A stretch of DNA of 64,000 bases from Syngnathus acus (Eukaryota; Chordata; Actinopteri; Syngnathiformes; Syngnathidae), in assembly GCF_901709675.1 (NCBI RefSeq), contig NC_051087.1:6682319-6746318 (forward strand). Direction: 5' to 3'. The position numbers and the translations under genes were made by a program. The notes under the pieces were generated by a model. That model saw only the letters and a list, made by a program, of their open reading frames with translations. It did no database searches and was not told where the DNA came from. Shown here piece after piece: positions 49,059-59,127 of the stretch (position 1 is the first letter of the stretch; each line of letters opens with the position of its first letter).

Positions 49059-52000
49059 ATGGAAGCGACGAACGACCGAATTGAGGATGTAAATAAAGGC
49101 AGAGAGCTGGTGGAGCACAAGGCCGCAGAGGAGACCCCGGCCGCTAGTGCGGCCGTCACCCCGCGGCGAGGGCTTAGGGATCGGGGAACCACCCGCACGA
49201 GATCCGGCGACCCCGCTACACAAGCGGCCGTCAATGGAGCTACGCAAGGCTCTGGAAGGGTATTACGGGACCGCTCGACGAGGGCTGTCCCGGCCTGGCT
49301 TAAGGACAACAAAAGTGAAGAGGACGAAGACGAGGACAGCCTGGACGCCGGGGCCAGCAAGCGGAGGAAAGTTTGCAACTCTCGTCGGAGGAAAAACGGT
49401 GACTCTTCGGGGTCGGTGGAAGCTGGTGATGGCGTCGCAGGTGACAGCCCGCAAGGCGGAGAGTAAGTTTGACCACCATTATTAATCAGGACATGTTGGG
49501 AATTACTAAGGTACCCTTAAACAGTGTTTAACGTCAACAACGCTCCTTCGGCATACAATGCGTCCCCTTCTCTGCATGGGGAGGGCGGGGCGGAACTTAC
49601 CTGGCTTATTAAGACATTGTGGAAATTCGGTAAATAATGAGATAAAGGCGAGCTTCGTCCCATTAACTCTCCACACCAAATTGATTGTTTACACAGGACG
49701 CAGCAAGTGACTGTATTTCACTCTTTCATGTCTATAATTCCTTTGAAAACCCAAGAAACATGTCAAGTCCTTCCCCTCCCTTAAAGGTACAGATTCCTGG
49801 TGAATGGTTCTCCCATGTGGGTCACTACAGACCCCCCCCACATTCCAAGAAATAGCAAATTAATTATTTATCGGATAATCATCAACAGTGCCAAATTAGA
49901 GCAGGAAGGGTGTGTCAGGAATTTCTCTGCATCTGTGCTGGCAACAGGATGTCATCCATGTGGACAAGCAAGGCCGAAGGTTGCTGTGACAGCTACCTGA
50001 TAGTAGTGATGAGAAAATGAAGCTTCAAATTTACTTCATGAACCAGTTGTTATAATGTTTGACTCAAGACAGCGCTTTTGATTTAAATAAAGCGGTTCAA
50101 GGTTTGACAAGTCTGTGTACGTTCAGCCCGCTGTTGAACAGAGAGTACCATCTACAACAACTGGTTCATGAAGCAGATTTAGAGGTTCATTTTCCATCAC
50201 TGCCTGATGGTAACCACGTGCCATGTTTTGACTAGTGGTATATAGAACACATTATAAAGAATATTTTTTACTTAACTTCTCCCTGTTCCTGGTGAATGTC
50301 TGTGAGTCGCCACAACAATTAGTTGACAGCATCTTCTGTTCTTCATGTAGCTCTGCAGAGGAACCCAAGAAAGCCACCACTAATGCTGAAGGTAATTGAA
50401 TTCTTTGTAACCTTGTGACACAAAATCAGTTTTTTAAAATGATTTGTTTACTTGACTCAAAAAACGTTGGCAGATTCAGCTTTGAGATGGAATTTCAGGA
50501 TTCAACTAGAATTTACTATTTAGTCTTTATGTTCATGTCCATGCTTTTGTCTAATGAGGAGCTGAATGGCAAAAACCACAACCACAATACAATTTCAAAG
50601 ACTCTTCCAGTCTCTCTAAAGCTTTATTGCAGTCAAATTCCTTGTTTGGCATGCACAAACTTGGCCAATAAAGCTGATTCTGATTCTGATGCATTCAAAT
50701 GTTTCTTAGACAAGGTAAGTTCATCCTAAAAGATCATTTTAGATTCATCCTGAAATGTCACCTTAATTTTTAGTGTATAGGAGAGTATCATGCTGGGCAT
50801 GAAAATAATATTGAATGGTTCCTCCTCCCCAGCTCCTGTCTCTAGGCTTTCTCCAGCCCAGAGTCGTGCCAAGCCGCCATCCGGCAGGGCCGTCCGCTGC
50901 TCTGCCAAGCCAGTGTGCAAAGCTGAGCTCGGAATAGAGAATCAAGCTGGTGAGCAACCTGTTGCCGTCAATGCAACCTTAAGCTGATTGCTACTCCAAA
51001 TATGACACGGGCGTTGACAGACTCAACAAACGGAAAATAATGAAATGCACCGGGAAAAGAATTAGTGTTTTTTAAAGACGGTGGATTTGGGTTGTATTTA
51101 CTGATGCCTTCTCTTCTTGTTTCTTAGCCGCTTCAGGGGAGGCGAACGTTAAAGAAAAGTATGACATGTAAGTTTATTTTGCTCCTTAAAATGAGTTCAG
51201 TGTTGTATTTCATTTCAGTTGATTGCAAGTGTACCTCCTGTTGTGTACATTTGCATGTACTTTGAATACTTGAATTGTGTGATGACGGCAACACATCTCA
51301 TTATTGAGCTGCTGCGTTTTTGCTCCCTTTTCAGAAAAAATGGAGGAGAGAAGAGCGAAGGTGTCGGTGGTCAGTTTGCAGATAAGGAGGACCCTCAACG
51401 TCAGGGTGACACAAATGACTTGAACGCACCTTCAGTCTCACAGCCTCAGGGGTAAACGTGACTCAAGTGCAACACTTGGACTGAAATATCAATATCGTTC
51501 ATAATGTTGTGTGTGTTTTATTTATATATATATATATATATATTTTTTTTTTTAGTGAAGCAGACGGGGAAGAGATTATAAGCAGTGACGAAGATGTTCC
51601 CTTTAGAGACGATTTAAATGACCAGAGCTATGACCCCAAGTCGGAAAGAATTGTGTATGTGCTGCAAAATAATGCAATTGATGTTTTTACTGACTATGTT
51701 GAGTTTTGACTCTGTGGTATCTCATTTGTTCAGCGATGCGCCCAAGCCAAAGCGCCGAGTGCTTCAGAGACAGAAGGACAAGAAAGAAAAAGAGAAAGCG
51801 CCCAAGAAAGAGGAGGCGGAAGAAATAATAATGGAGGGCTCTGAAAACTTAGAGAATCCAGAGATGGAAGTGAAGCTTGAAGACGAATTAACGGACGACC
51901 CAGATGGGCCGAGGAAGTAAGATAGAAAGTAGCTTGTTAAATTGCATTCTTTCTTGGAATTGTAACTTCCAAACTTTGTTCTACATCTATATAGGAGGGG

Positions 52001-53791
52001 CCGACGGAAAAAAGATGATAAAACACCTCGGCTGCCCAAAAGAAGGTATGTTACGGTCATTACAAAGGTTGCACTTTTAAGCCCCTCCCCCTCATTACTT
52101 TCACTATACATCAGTTAATACTTGGAGTTAGCTTTGAGTATGCTCAGCTCTGATGACATTGATGACATTTCCTATCCAGAAAGAAGCCTCCTGTGCAGTA
52201 CGTCCGATGTGAAATTGAAGGATGTGGCACCGTCCTGGCTCACCCTCGCTACCTACAGGTAGTTACAATTTACCTGTTGCTCTGCATGTCTTGTCATTAC
52301 TGTCGATTTATCATTTTTTATTGTTTAAATGTATGTATTATATAGAAATATTTACTGTAATGATGACGTTGCTACAGACTTAGCATAGGTTAGTGGCAGT
52401 GACTTTGGGTCATTCAGATTTATACAAATACCGGTTATGTAACCTTCCAGCTGTTGTGTTTGCTCTGTTTTGCACCAGCACCATATCAAGTACCAGCACC
52501 TGCTCAAAAAGAAGTATGTGTGCCCTCATCCTTCTTGTGGAAGACTTTTCCGACTTCAGAAGCAGCTACTTCGTCATGCCAAACACCATACAGGTACTCA
52601 TTTGGTGGCAAAATGTGGATGATATTTATTTGTCTTGCCATTGATGTTTCTTTGTAATTTTTTAGACCAGAGAGACTACATCTGTGAGTTCTGTGCTCGT
52701 GCCTTCAAGAGTTCCCACAATCTGGCCGTGCATCGCATGATCCACACAGGAGAGAAGCCCCTCCAGTTAGTGCCCCCGTCATTTCCACAAATTGCATGGA
52801 TGTGAATCACATCATTTTTCCGACGTGTTGATTGGAGCATGTTCTTGTGCCCAATAGGTGTGAGATCTGCGGCTTCACCTGTCGCCAGAAGGCATCCCTC
52901 AACTGGCACATGAAGAAGCACGACGCCGACGCCAGCTATCAATTTTCCTGCTCCATTTGCGGGAAGAAGTTTGAGAAAAAGGATTGTGTGGTGGCCCACA
53001 AAGCCAAGAGTCACCCAGAGGTACTCATAGCCGAGGCGCTCGCAGCCAACGCCGGCGCCCTCATCACGACCCCCGCGTCCATGCTGGAGCTGCCGGTAAA
53101 TCCCGCGCAAGCAGAAGCGGCATGCGGCGGCCTGGAACTGGTCCGAGGCGGCCAGGAGGGGCAGGTCCAGCCGCTGGGCCAGGAAGGACACGCCGGGTCT
53201 CAAGTGGCTCAGGTAGGTCACATGACCCCGCAGGTCAGTCACCAGGTGGTTCTCCTGGGACAAGAGCAGGCACTCCACACCATGCAGGTGCCGGTGACGA
53301 TTGCTCTTTCCCCCATCGACCCCCCGTCGCCTGCCGATCACCAGCAACAGACTCAACTCCAGCTCCAGATGCCCGTCCAGTTTGTTCAACAACCCCCGCA
53401 ACTCGCCCTGCACTCCCCGACGGTGATGGCTCAGCCCCAACCTCAACTCCAGCCTCTTCAGCCCTACCCCTCCCAGCAACAGAGCCAAGGGCAAATCGTT
53501 CAAATGACCTTCCAGCCTGTCAGCCAGCCCCAGACTGCTATGCAGCAGATCCCAGTCCTTGCCACCTCTCAGCATCTTACCACCCTGCAGACGACCACCT
53601 CCGGCCCCCCGCTCCCATCTCCATCCCATGTGGCGTCCGACGGGAACAATCCTGTGCTGTCCTCTCCACCAGCCAACTCCTTCCATTCAACAGAGGGGGT
53701 GGGGGCGAGCACCGTAGCTTGGGAACAAATGGACCAAGGGGACGTCCTGTCCAACAGCACTGCAGCAGACGTGCAGCGGATCACCATTTGA
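49059..53791 (+). CDS. zfp91: ZFP91-type atypical E3 ubiquitin ligase/zinc-finger protein, about 754 aa
   Basis: ZFP91 is a nuclear C2H2 protein reported to promote K63-linked ubiquitination of NIK in non-canonical NF-kB signalling. Twelve exons join: 49059-49462, 50351-50391, 50833-50949, 51128-51167, 51335-51451, 51556-51639 (or 51652), 51734-51916, 51995-52045, 52180-52258, 52479-52593, 52666-52765 and 52858-53791. The N-terminal half is acidic/basic and low in order (SEEDEDEDS, SSDEDVPFRDD). Five C2H2 fingers follow: CEIEGCGTVLAHPRYLQHH, CPHPSCGRLFRLQKQLLRH, CEFCARAFKSSHNLAVH, CEICGFTCRQKASLNWH and CSICGKKFEKKDCVVAH. Then comes the ZFP91 block HPEVLIAEALAANAGALIT. The last 230 residues are Gln/Pro-rich, unlike the shorter mammalian tail. 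The donor of the 51556 exon is ambiguous. The gene is followed by cntf, as on human 11q12. Confidence 0.95.
50004..50202. mobile_element. hAT-like miniature element in zfp91 intron 1, 199 bp
   Basis: The two ends are imperfect inverted repeats of about 45 bp: TAGTGATGAGAAAATGAA at the left, and the complement of TTCATTTTCCATCACTG at the right. They share an inner block CTTCATGAACCAGTTGTT. Flanks read CCTGATAG (49996-50003) and CCTGATGG (50203-50210), a 7/8 match consistent with a hAT 8-bp duplication with one change. There is no coding capacity. It could fold as a long hairpin in the zfp91 pre-mRNA. Confidence 0.75.
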
Positions 53792-54520
53792 AATGAGGAG
53801 GGTGCACGCAGACTAAAGTAGCCACATGATGCCACCTACAACAATACTGTCATGCAAAGTTAAAAGATTTACGTAGGATCACTAATAGTCATATTTGTTA
53901 GCTTTTTTTTTTAGAATAGCATATCAGGGAACTATAAGTCCGTGTGTAACTTTGTACATAGTATTCCTGTAAGCTTTTTATGTGAGTGTGCTAATTGAGT
54001 GTTGTAACGCTATTACAATGAATAGGCACTATGATGGCGTAATTGGCGTCACAACATAACATCCGGTATGCGTCCTCTCACATACAAGCTTGAGAATTAA
54101 ATGACACCCAAAACACACTGTAGAAATCTAACAACCGAACAGGTTTGACTAAGTGTTAATTAAGCCATGTGTTTATTTATTAAGTCCACAATATATAATG
54201 ACTATTGAGCTGCCACTAACACATATGAGTTTAAGATGAATTTAGTTTTAACAACTGGATCATTAATTGTTAAACATCTTGTTTTGTCTATAACAAAGTC
54301 TTCCGTCAGGATTAAAACCGCAATGTTTATTTATATAACGTGAAAATCGACTGTTCTTGTAAGTCCCGTAAATTAATCCGTCTTTCATCGCTCAAGGATT
54401 TCAGCTGAAGTGACAACCTGTACAGATTGTTTTCAGTTTGGACTTTGTGGTCAGGATGCTGTTGAAGCAGATAAGCCAGCTCTTCATTTGTAGGATGTAA
54501 ATAAATGTCTTAACAACAAA
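53792..54520 (+). other. zfp91: zfp91 3' UTR (putative)
   Basis: AT-rich non-coding sequence from the TGA to an AATAAA at 54500-54505. It ends next to the 3' end of the CCCH gene on the other strand. Confidence 0.65.
54500..54505 (+). terminator. zfp91 poly(A) signal
   Basis: AATAAA in the plus orientation, 709 bases after the stop codon and 24 bases before the opposing signal of the CCCH gene. Confidence 0.6.
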
Positions 54521-54528
54521 TTCATTGT

Positions 54529-54534
54529 TTTATT
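54529..54534 (-). terminator. CCCH gene poly(A) signal
   Basis: TTTATT on the plus strand is AATAAA on the minus strand, about 62 bases after the stop codon of the CCCH gene. Confidence 0.6.
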
Positions 54535-54595
54535 AGTTGTCCAGATGAGAATTAGCCACTTATAACCAGTGTGACAGCTAATGTTTACATGATCA

Positions 54596-55490
54596 TTACA
54601 TGTTGTGGCGTTCTTTGCTCCTCAGCATGTTGTACTGCTTCATGGCTTTCTTCGGAGGCATCAGCGTGTCGCTTACACCAATCCTCCGCTTCTTCACCCA
54701 CTGGCCTTCTGATTCATCCTGCACGGCCTGTTTCGGGGGTTTACGGGAGCTGCCTGTGCGTGACCCAACTTCCCCCTTATCACTCAGAGTTGCATGAGAG
54801 TCATTGGGAATTACTGCAGTCTGGAGGTCACTATCATGTGCAAATTTGCACTTGATGCCAAATCTACATCTTCCACTTTTCCTGTAGGAAACGCATATCC
54901 TCTTCCCTCCAATCTGAGAGGGCTTGGCCTGCATTGTGAGCGGGACATGTTTCTGCAAGGCACTGAGCTTCCGCTCGGCCTGAGCTTTGAATGGGTTGGC
55001 GAACACGCTGCTTTCTGAACAGCCTTGCAGACTAGGAGGCGGCAGTTTGTGAGGGCTGGTCGTGGAGGAGGCAGTAGGCAAGCTGGTCTGACTTCTACTT
55101 GAATTGATTGACTTGTAAGGCTCCGGGTCACCGTGGTCAGATTCATCAGACTCACTGGTGGCAGAACCAGTCTCCAGCAAGAAGTTACGGGTCTTCTTGT
55201 CCGGTGGGTCCCCATCAATGAGATCCGTTCTCGTGCTATTTGGTCAGATAGGGGCAGAGAAGAAAAGCCACATTATTCAGTAGAAATTAAGTGAGCTACA
55301 CGCGGAGGCAATGTGCGCAGCATGTATGTCAATTAACAGCTAGCATCGGCTATCCAATGGCCAAAACACAAAATATTGCATCCATACATTTGTATGTCTT
55401 AACTTACCCTCCTTGATCACTGTTTACATTCTCTGAGTCTCCATCACTGTCGGACTCTGATGAGCCGCTGTATCCAACAAGAGCGTTCAT
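54596..55490 (-). CDS. Single CCCH zinc-finger protein, 240 aa, family not identified
   Basis: Two minus-strand exons, 55490-55408 and 55235-54596, join in phase to 240 residues. The N-terminus MNALVGYSGSSESDSDGDSE is acidic and Ser-rich. The middle has SSVFANPFKAQAERKLSALQ and VPLTMQAKP. One C3H1 finger follows at Cys142, Cys151, Cys157 and His161, with the canonical C-X8-C-X5-C-X3-H spacing in ICVSYRKSGRCRFGIKCKFA followed by His. The C-terminus is basic (VKKRRIGVSDTLMPPKKAMK, then QYNML) and looks like a nuclear-localising, conserved peptide. CCCH fingers of this spacing usually bind RNA, so an RNA-processing role is inferred but not shown. Coding bias, clean phases, a real start and a poly(A) signal support a genuine gene. 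I did not recognise the orthologue. It converges on zfp91 and diverges from cntf. Confidence 0.87.
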
Positions 55491-56545
55491 GTCTAAACCT
55501 ATTCGTTATATGATGGACGGAGCGTATCTACTTGGATTACATTTAGTATTATAGGGGTAAATATCAAAACGATAGGGTATAAACAGCTGCGATCGTCGCC
55601 ATTTCCTCAATCGATGGAACATATGCTAGGATGTTAGCGGCTAATTTCTTGTTCTACAGTTGTTTACGTTCCAGGTGCCTTGACTGACATCTACAGTGCC
55701 TTGACTGACATCTACAGTGCGTGCTTGGTATTGCTTCCTTATGTCGCAACATCACATAAAACCTACTGCACAGGGGAGGGGGTCTTCAGTTTACGACGGA
55801 TTTTATTCCCACCAGCGCGTTGACGGACTAAATCGGAACGCGGCCGAGTCTATCACTAACCGACAGCCAGCAGTGAAGTCATAAATATAGCAAATATATG
55901 AAGAAAAAAAAAACTACTTCTACACAGCAACACATACGAATTGACTTCACATTTAACCACATCTAGACACCACAATACATACACATAAATTAATCTTGTA
56001 AGAGACATTAAATATGGATCTTATTGATATGCTGTATCGTTATTGCTCTCGGCTTCCACTATTCTTAGTTTTTTTGGATTTTCTTTTTGTCTGGAATATA
56101 ACAAATACACACCCCTTACGAATAAAGACCTGGTAACAACATACTTTTATTTAGACCATTTGAACAGCCTCTGTCAGCACCGGTAAATCAGCCAAAAGTT
56201 TATAAATAAAAGCTTTGTGGAGTGAGCTGCGTCTTCCCCTCCAGCGCCGCTCTCCGCCCCCGCTCATCCTTCCAAATTCCTCGGTGCTGGCATCAGGTTC
56301 CTGGGGGAATGGGCGGAGAGTTGGCCGTAAATCCTGCAGTAGAGCACGGAGCGAGTTGGAAACGTGTGGCTTCCCCCCAAACATCCAAGAGGCTCTTGGG
56401 AGTTTGAAACTAAGAGAAGTTTCGAGCAAGGCTGAAGTCACTTGGAAATGACCGTGAATCCGTTGCCGGGGTGATCTAGGCGTCATTCAGTCTTTCCTCG
56501 TGGGATCGAGCGCTTACGTCTACCGGAGCTTTGCGGAGGTCCGAT
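55491..56545. promoter_or_regulatory. Divergent intergenic region between the CCCH gene and cntf
   Basis: This 1.05 kb contains both head-to-head 5' flanks. It has a 21-bp perfect tandem duplication at 55675-55716 and GC-richer sequence at 56220-56545 next to the cntf start. Nothing else was recognised, and shared regulation is inferred from geometry only. Confidence 0.5.
55675..55716 (+). repeat. Perfect 2 x 21-bp tandem duplication
   Basis: Unit GTGCCTTGACTGACATCTACA occurs twice without change (55675-55695 and 55696-55716) and is followed by a third partial GTGC. Confidence 0.95.
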
Positions 56546-59127
56546 ATGGCAGACCGGCGGAGCGGCGTGATCGGACAGCCAGATCAAGGCAGGACAACAG
56601 CGGCCCGAGCGGCTGCTATAGCCGAACTTTTGCTTTTGGAGGTCTCCAACCTACTGGAACTTTACGTGAGTACGAGTGAGAGCTTACGTTAGCCTCCACT
56701 TTCCATCGAGTGTGCGTGTGCTCGTGTGCGAGGAAGAGAGCAGGGCTTAATGGAAAATGAAGACATTTAACGTGCTTGTGTGTGCTGTCCAAAGCCGGGC
56801 CCACGCCTCCATGCATGGAGCCCTCTCCAAAATTGGGGTTTGGAACTCTCTATTTTTGCCAAGAGTATATTTTATCGACCGTTCATTGTTGAGGGATTAT
56901 AATGACTGTAATAAATAAAAATACAAGCGTTGAATGGAGTTGATTTGCAAAACATTTCAAATGATAATGCACTAAGCATCTAGGACTACATAAAGTAATA
57001 TGAAATAAACCGGTACAGTGCATTTACTGTTCTGGCAGATTTTTTAAAAATAAATAAAATAAGATAAATTCGATACATAATAATAGCTCAAATAAAGACA
57101 AACCCTGTCTTGAGTTTTTCCTCAATAGTAAAAAAAAAAGAAAGGGCTCCAGGTTCTGTTGCCTCTTAATTGCACTTAGGGACCTCTCGTGGTCATGTCC
57201 TTAGCAGGTGGTTATTTCTCGTATATGCCCTGGGCATGCTCTGGTGTTGCCCCAACAGGCTCACTACTCGTGAACTCGATTCATCCTTTCAACTAATGTC
57301 AGTATACTGATGCCCTCCTACGCAACCATTCTGTTTTTCAACTTCGGTTGAACTTGAACTGCTACTTCTTAAAGTGTAGCCATGGCAAGGATGTATGTTA
57401 AGGAGAGATAAAGAGTTTCTTGTGAACCGGATATGTTGAAGCTTTAAGAAATGTGTGTGTGGGTCTTTTCCCCTGTAGAATTTCACCAATGCCTGGGAAT
57501 GAACGCCTTCACCTGCAATCTACACGTTTTTTTTTCTTTTAGCAATTAGTTTATCCTCAGGCAATTTATTGCTCATTCCCGCTATTCACGCATCTGGCTT
57601 GTGAGCGAGGGAGTGGTTTGGCACAAAACTTTCTCTGGTATTCTCCAGACATCATATGACCCTTATTATTGGTTTTCTGCTTTTATCTGTGAAATAGGAT
57701 ACATTTTAAAAGCAATCATGAAGTTACCACAAAGTGCAACAAAGGTGGCTATAACATGGCGATTCTAGATCCAAAGCATGTACTCGGTTTATGACAAAAC
57801 TCTTTTCCAGTGACAAAATGTAAATTTGTATGCAAGTCGTAGTTTGTCACAAAACTACTGTGATGTTGCACCATTTACATGCTGATAAAGGTAAATCTTT
57901 GTTTTTACTGACAGGGCTTTATTAATTCAACAATCATTTGTTGGTGGAAAACTATAGAACTGCTTGAGAAGAGCAAACATTACACATCCTCATCGGTGTA
58001 ATTTGAGTTTTATGTCACAGCTAATTTCAAGCATTTAATTGGACATTGTGCTACAGCACGGGAATGAAGATAGAATGTGTAAAATAGGATTCAGTCACCT
58101 GTTTATCCATCATAATCCGTAAAGCAATACTTCTCATCCTCAGTTGGATAATGAGTGAGCTGGACTTTGTTTGAGAGGCGGGTCGCCATTCAATCGCAAT
58201 CGACCGTTCACATTTATTGCGAGTACAGCGTATGGTTAGAACCGACTTGAAAGCATTCATCTCTATCATTTTGTCAATTTTTGTCTTTACTTTGTTTTCG
58301 TGCAATTGTTCCCTATAAAGAGCAAGAGGGAGAGCCTCAGCGCAGATGTCATCGAGGATAGTCGTTTGGTGTCCGTCCCTCCTCCTTCCTCCCAGCTGGA
58401 CACCCCGGACAAGCTGTGGCGCTTGCACACGGCCCTGCTCCAGTGTCGAGGCTTGATGGAGCGAGCTATCGCCAAAGAGGATGAGGAGATGGGCAATGGG
58501 ACAGGGGAGTATGAAACCCTGAGGAAAATGGTGAAGGAGAGGCTATGGTTTCTCATAAACATCACTGGAGAACTTGTTAAAGCTGTGGGGGGTCCGGCGG
58601 TGGTGACCCCGAGTTTGAATGACAGCTTGGAGGTAAGCCCCAATGGGTGGTAACACTGACACCGAATGAATGGTCAGAGGGGGCAAAAGTACTCTCACTG
58701 AACACTGAAAGAAACTTGAAGGAATATTTACTCGGAAAAAAACGAGGTCAATTTTGTCATTTGGAAATTCTACGTATATGTATCCGTTTTTATAAGTAAG
58801 GAGTGAAAGTTGTCATGAAAACTAATAAGTAGTACTCACATACAGGTACCAGGAAAAAAACACTTAGAAACACAATACAATCATGAAGTCGGCTACTTTG
58901 CTATTTCCCACCATTGTGAAGAGTTGAATTGATAACAAGTTGCTGATACGATGCCTTCTCATCCCTAGCCGGACAACCTGAGCGTTTTTGAGCTGAAGCT
59001 GTGGGTCTTCCGCGTCTTCACAGAAGTGGACTACTGGGCCAAGACAGCCGTCGCCATCTTGCAAGCTCTCCCCAAAGAGCGAGTGAGGAACACTCGCTAC
59101 AGGAGTACCAGAAGCTCTCGCAGATGA
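56546..59127 (+). CDS. cntf: Ciliary neurotrophic factor-type cytokine, 196 aa
   Basis: Three exons, 56546-56665, 58321-58632 and 58969-59127, join in phase 0 to 196 residues; mammalian CNTF has about 200. There is no signal peptide, as in CNTF, which is released unconventionally. Helix A is inferred at AAAIAELLLLEVSNLLELYS. The middle exon holds helices B and C (LWRLHTALLQCRGLMERAI and RLWFLINITGELVKAV). The final exon holds helix D with FELKLWVFRVFTEVDYWAK. Phe151 and Lys154 form the FxxK D1 motif that LIFR-binding cytokines (CNTF, CLCF1, CT-1) use. The protein ends in a basic RYRSTRSSRR tail. CNTF signals through CNTFR-alpha, gp130 and LIFR. Identity as cntf rather than clcf1 or ctf1 rests on the helix-D wording and on the zfp91 neighbour, as in mammals. 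The three-exon layout differs from the two-exon mammalian gene. Confidence 0.88.

Noticed and set aside
52676-53686. 336-codon minus-strand frame opposite zfp91
   Set aside because: It is a shadow of the Gln/Pro-rich zfp91 coding exon and has no independent features.
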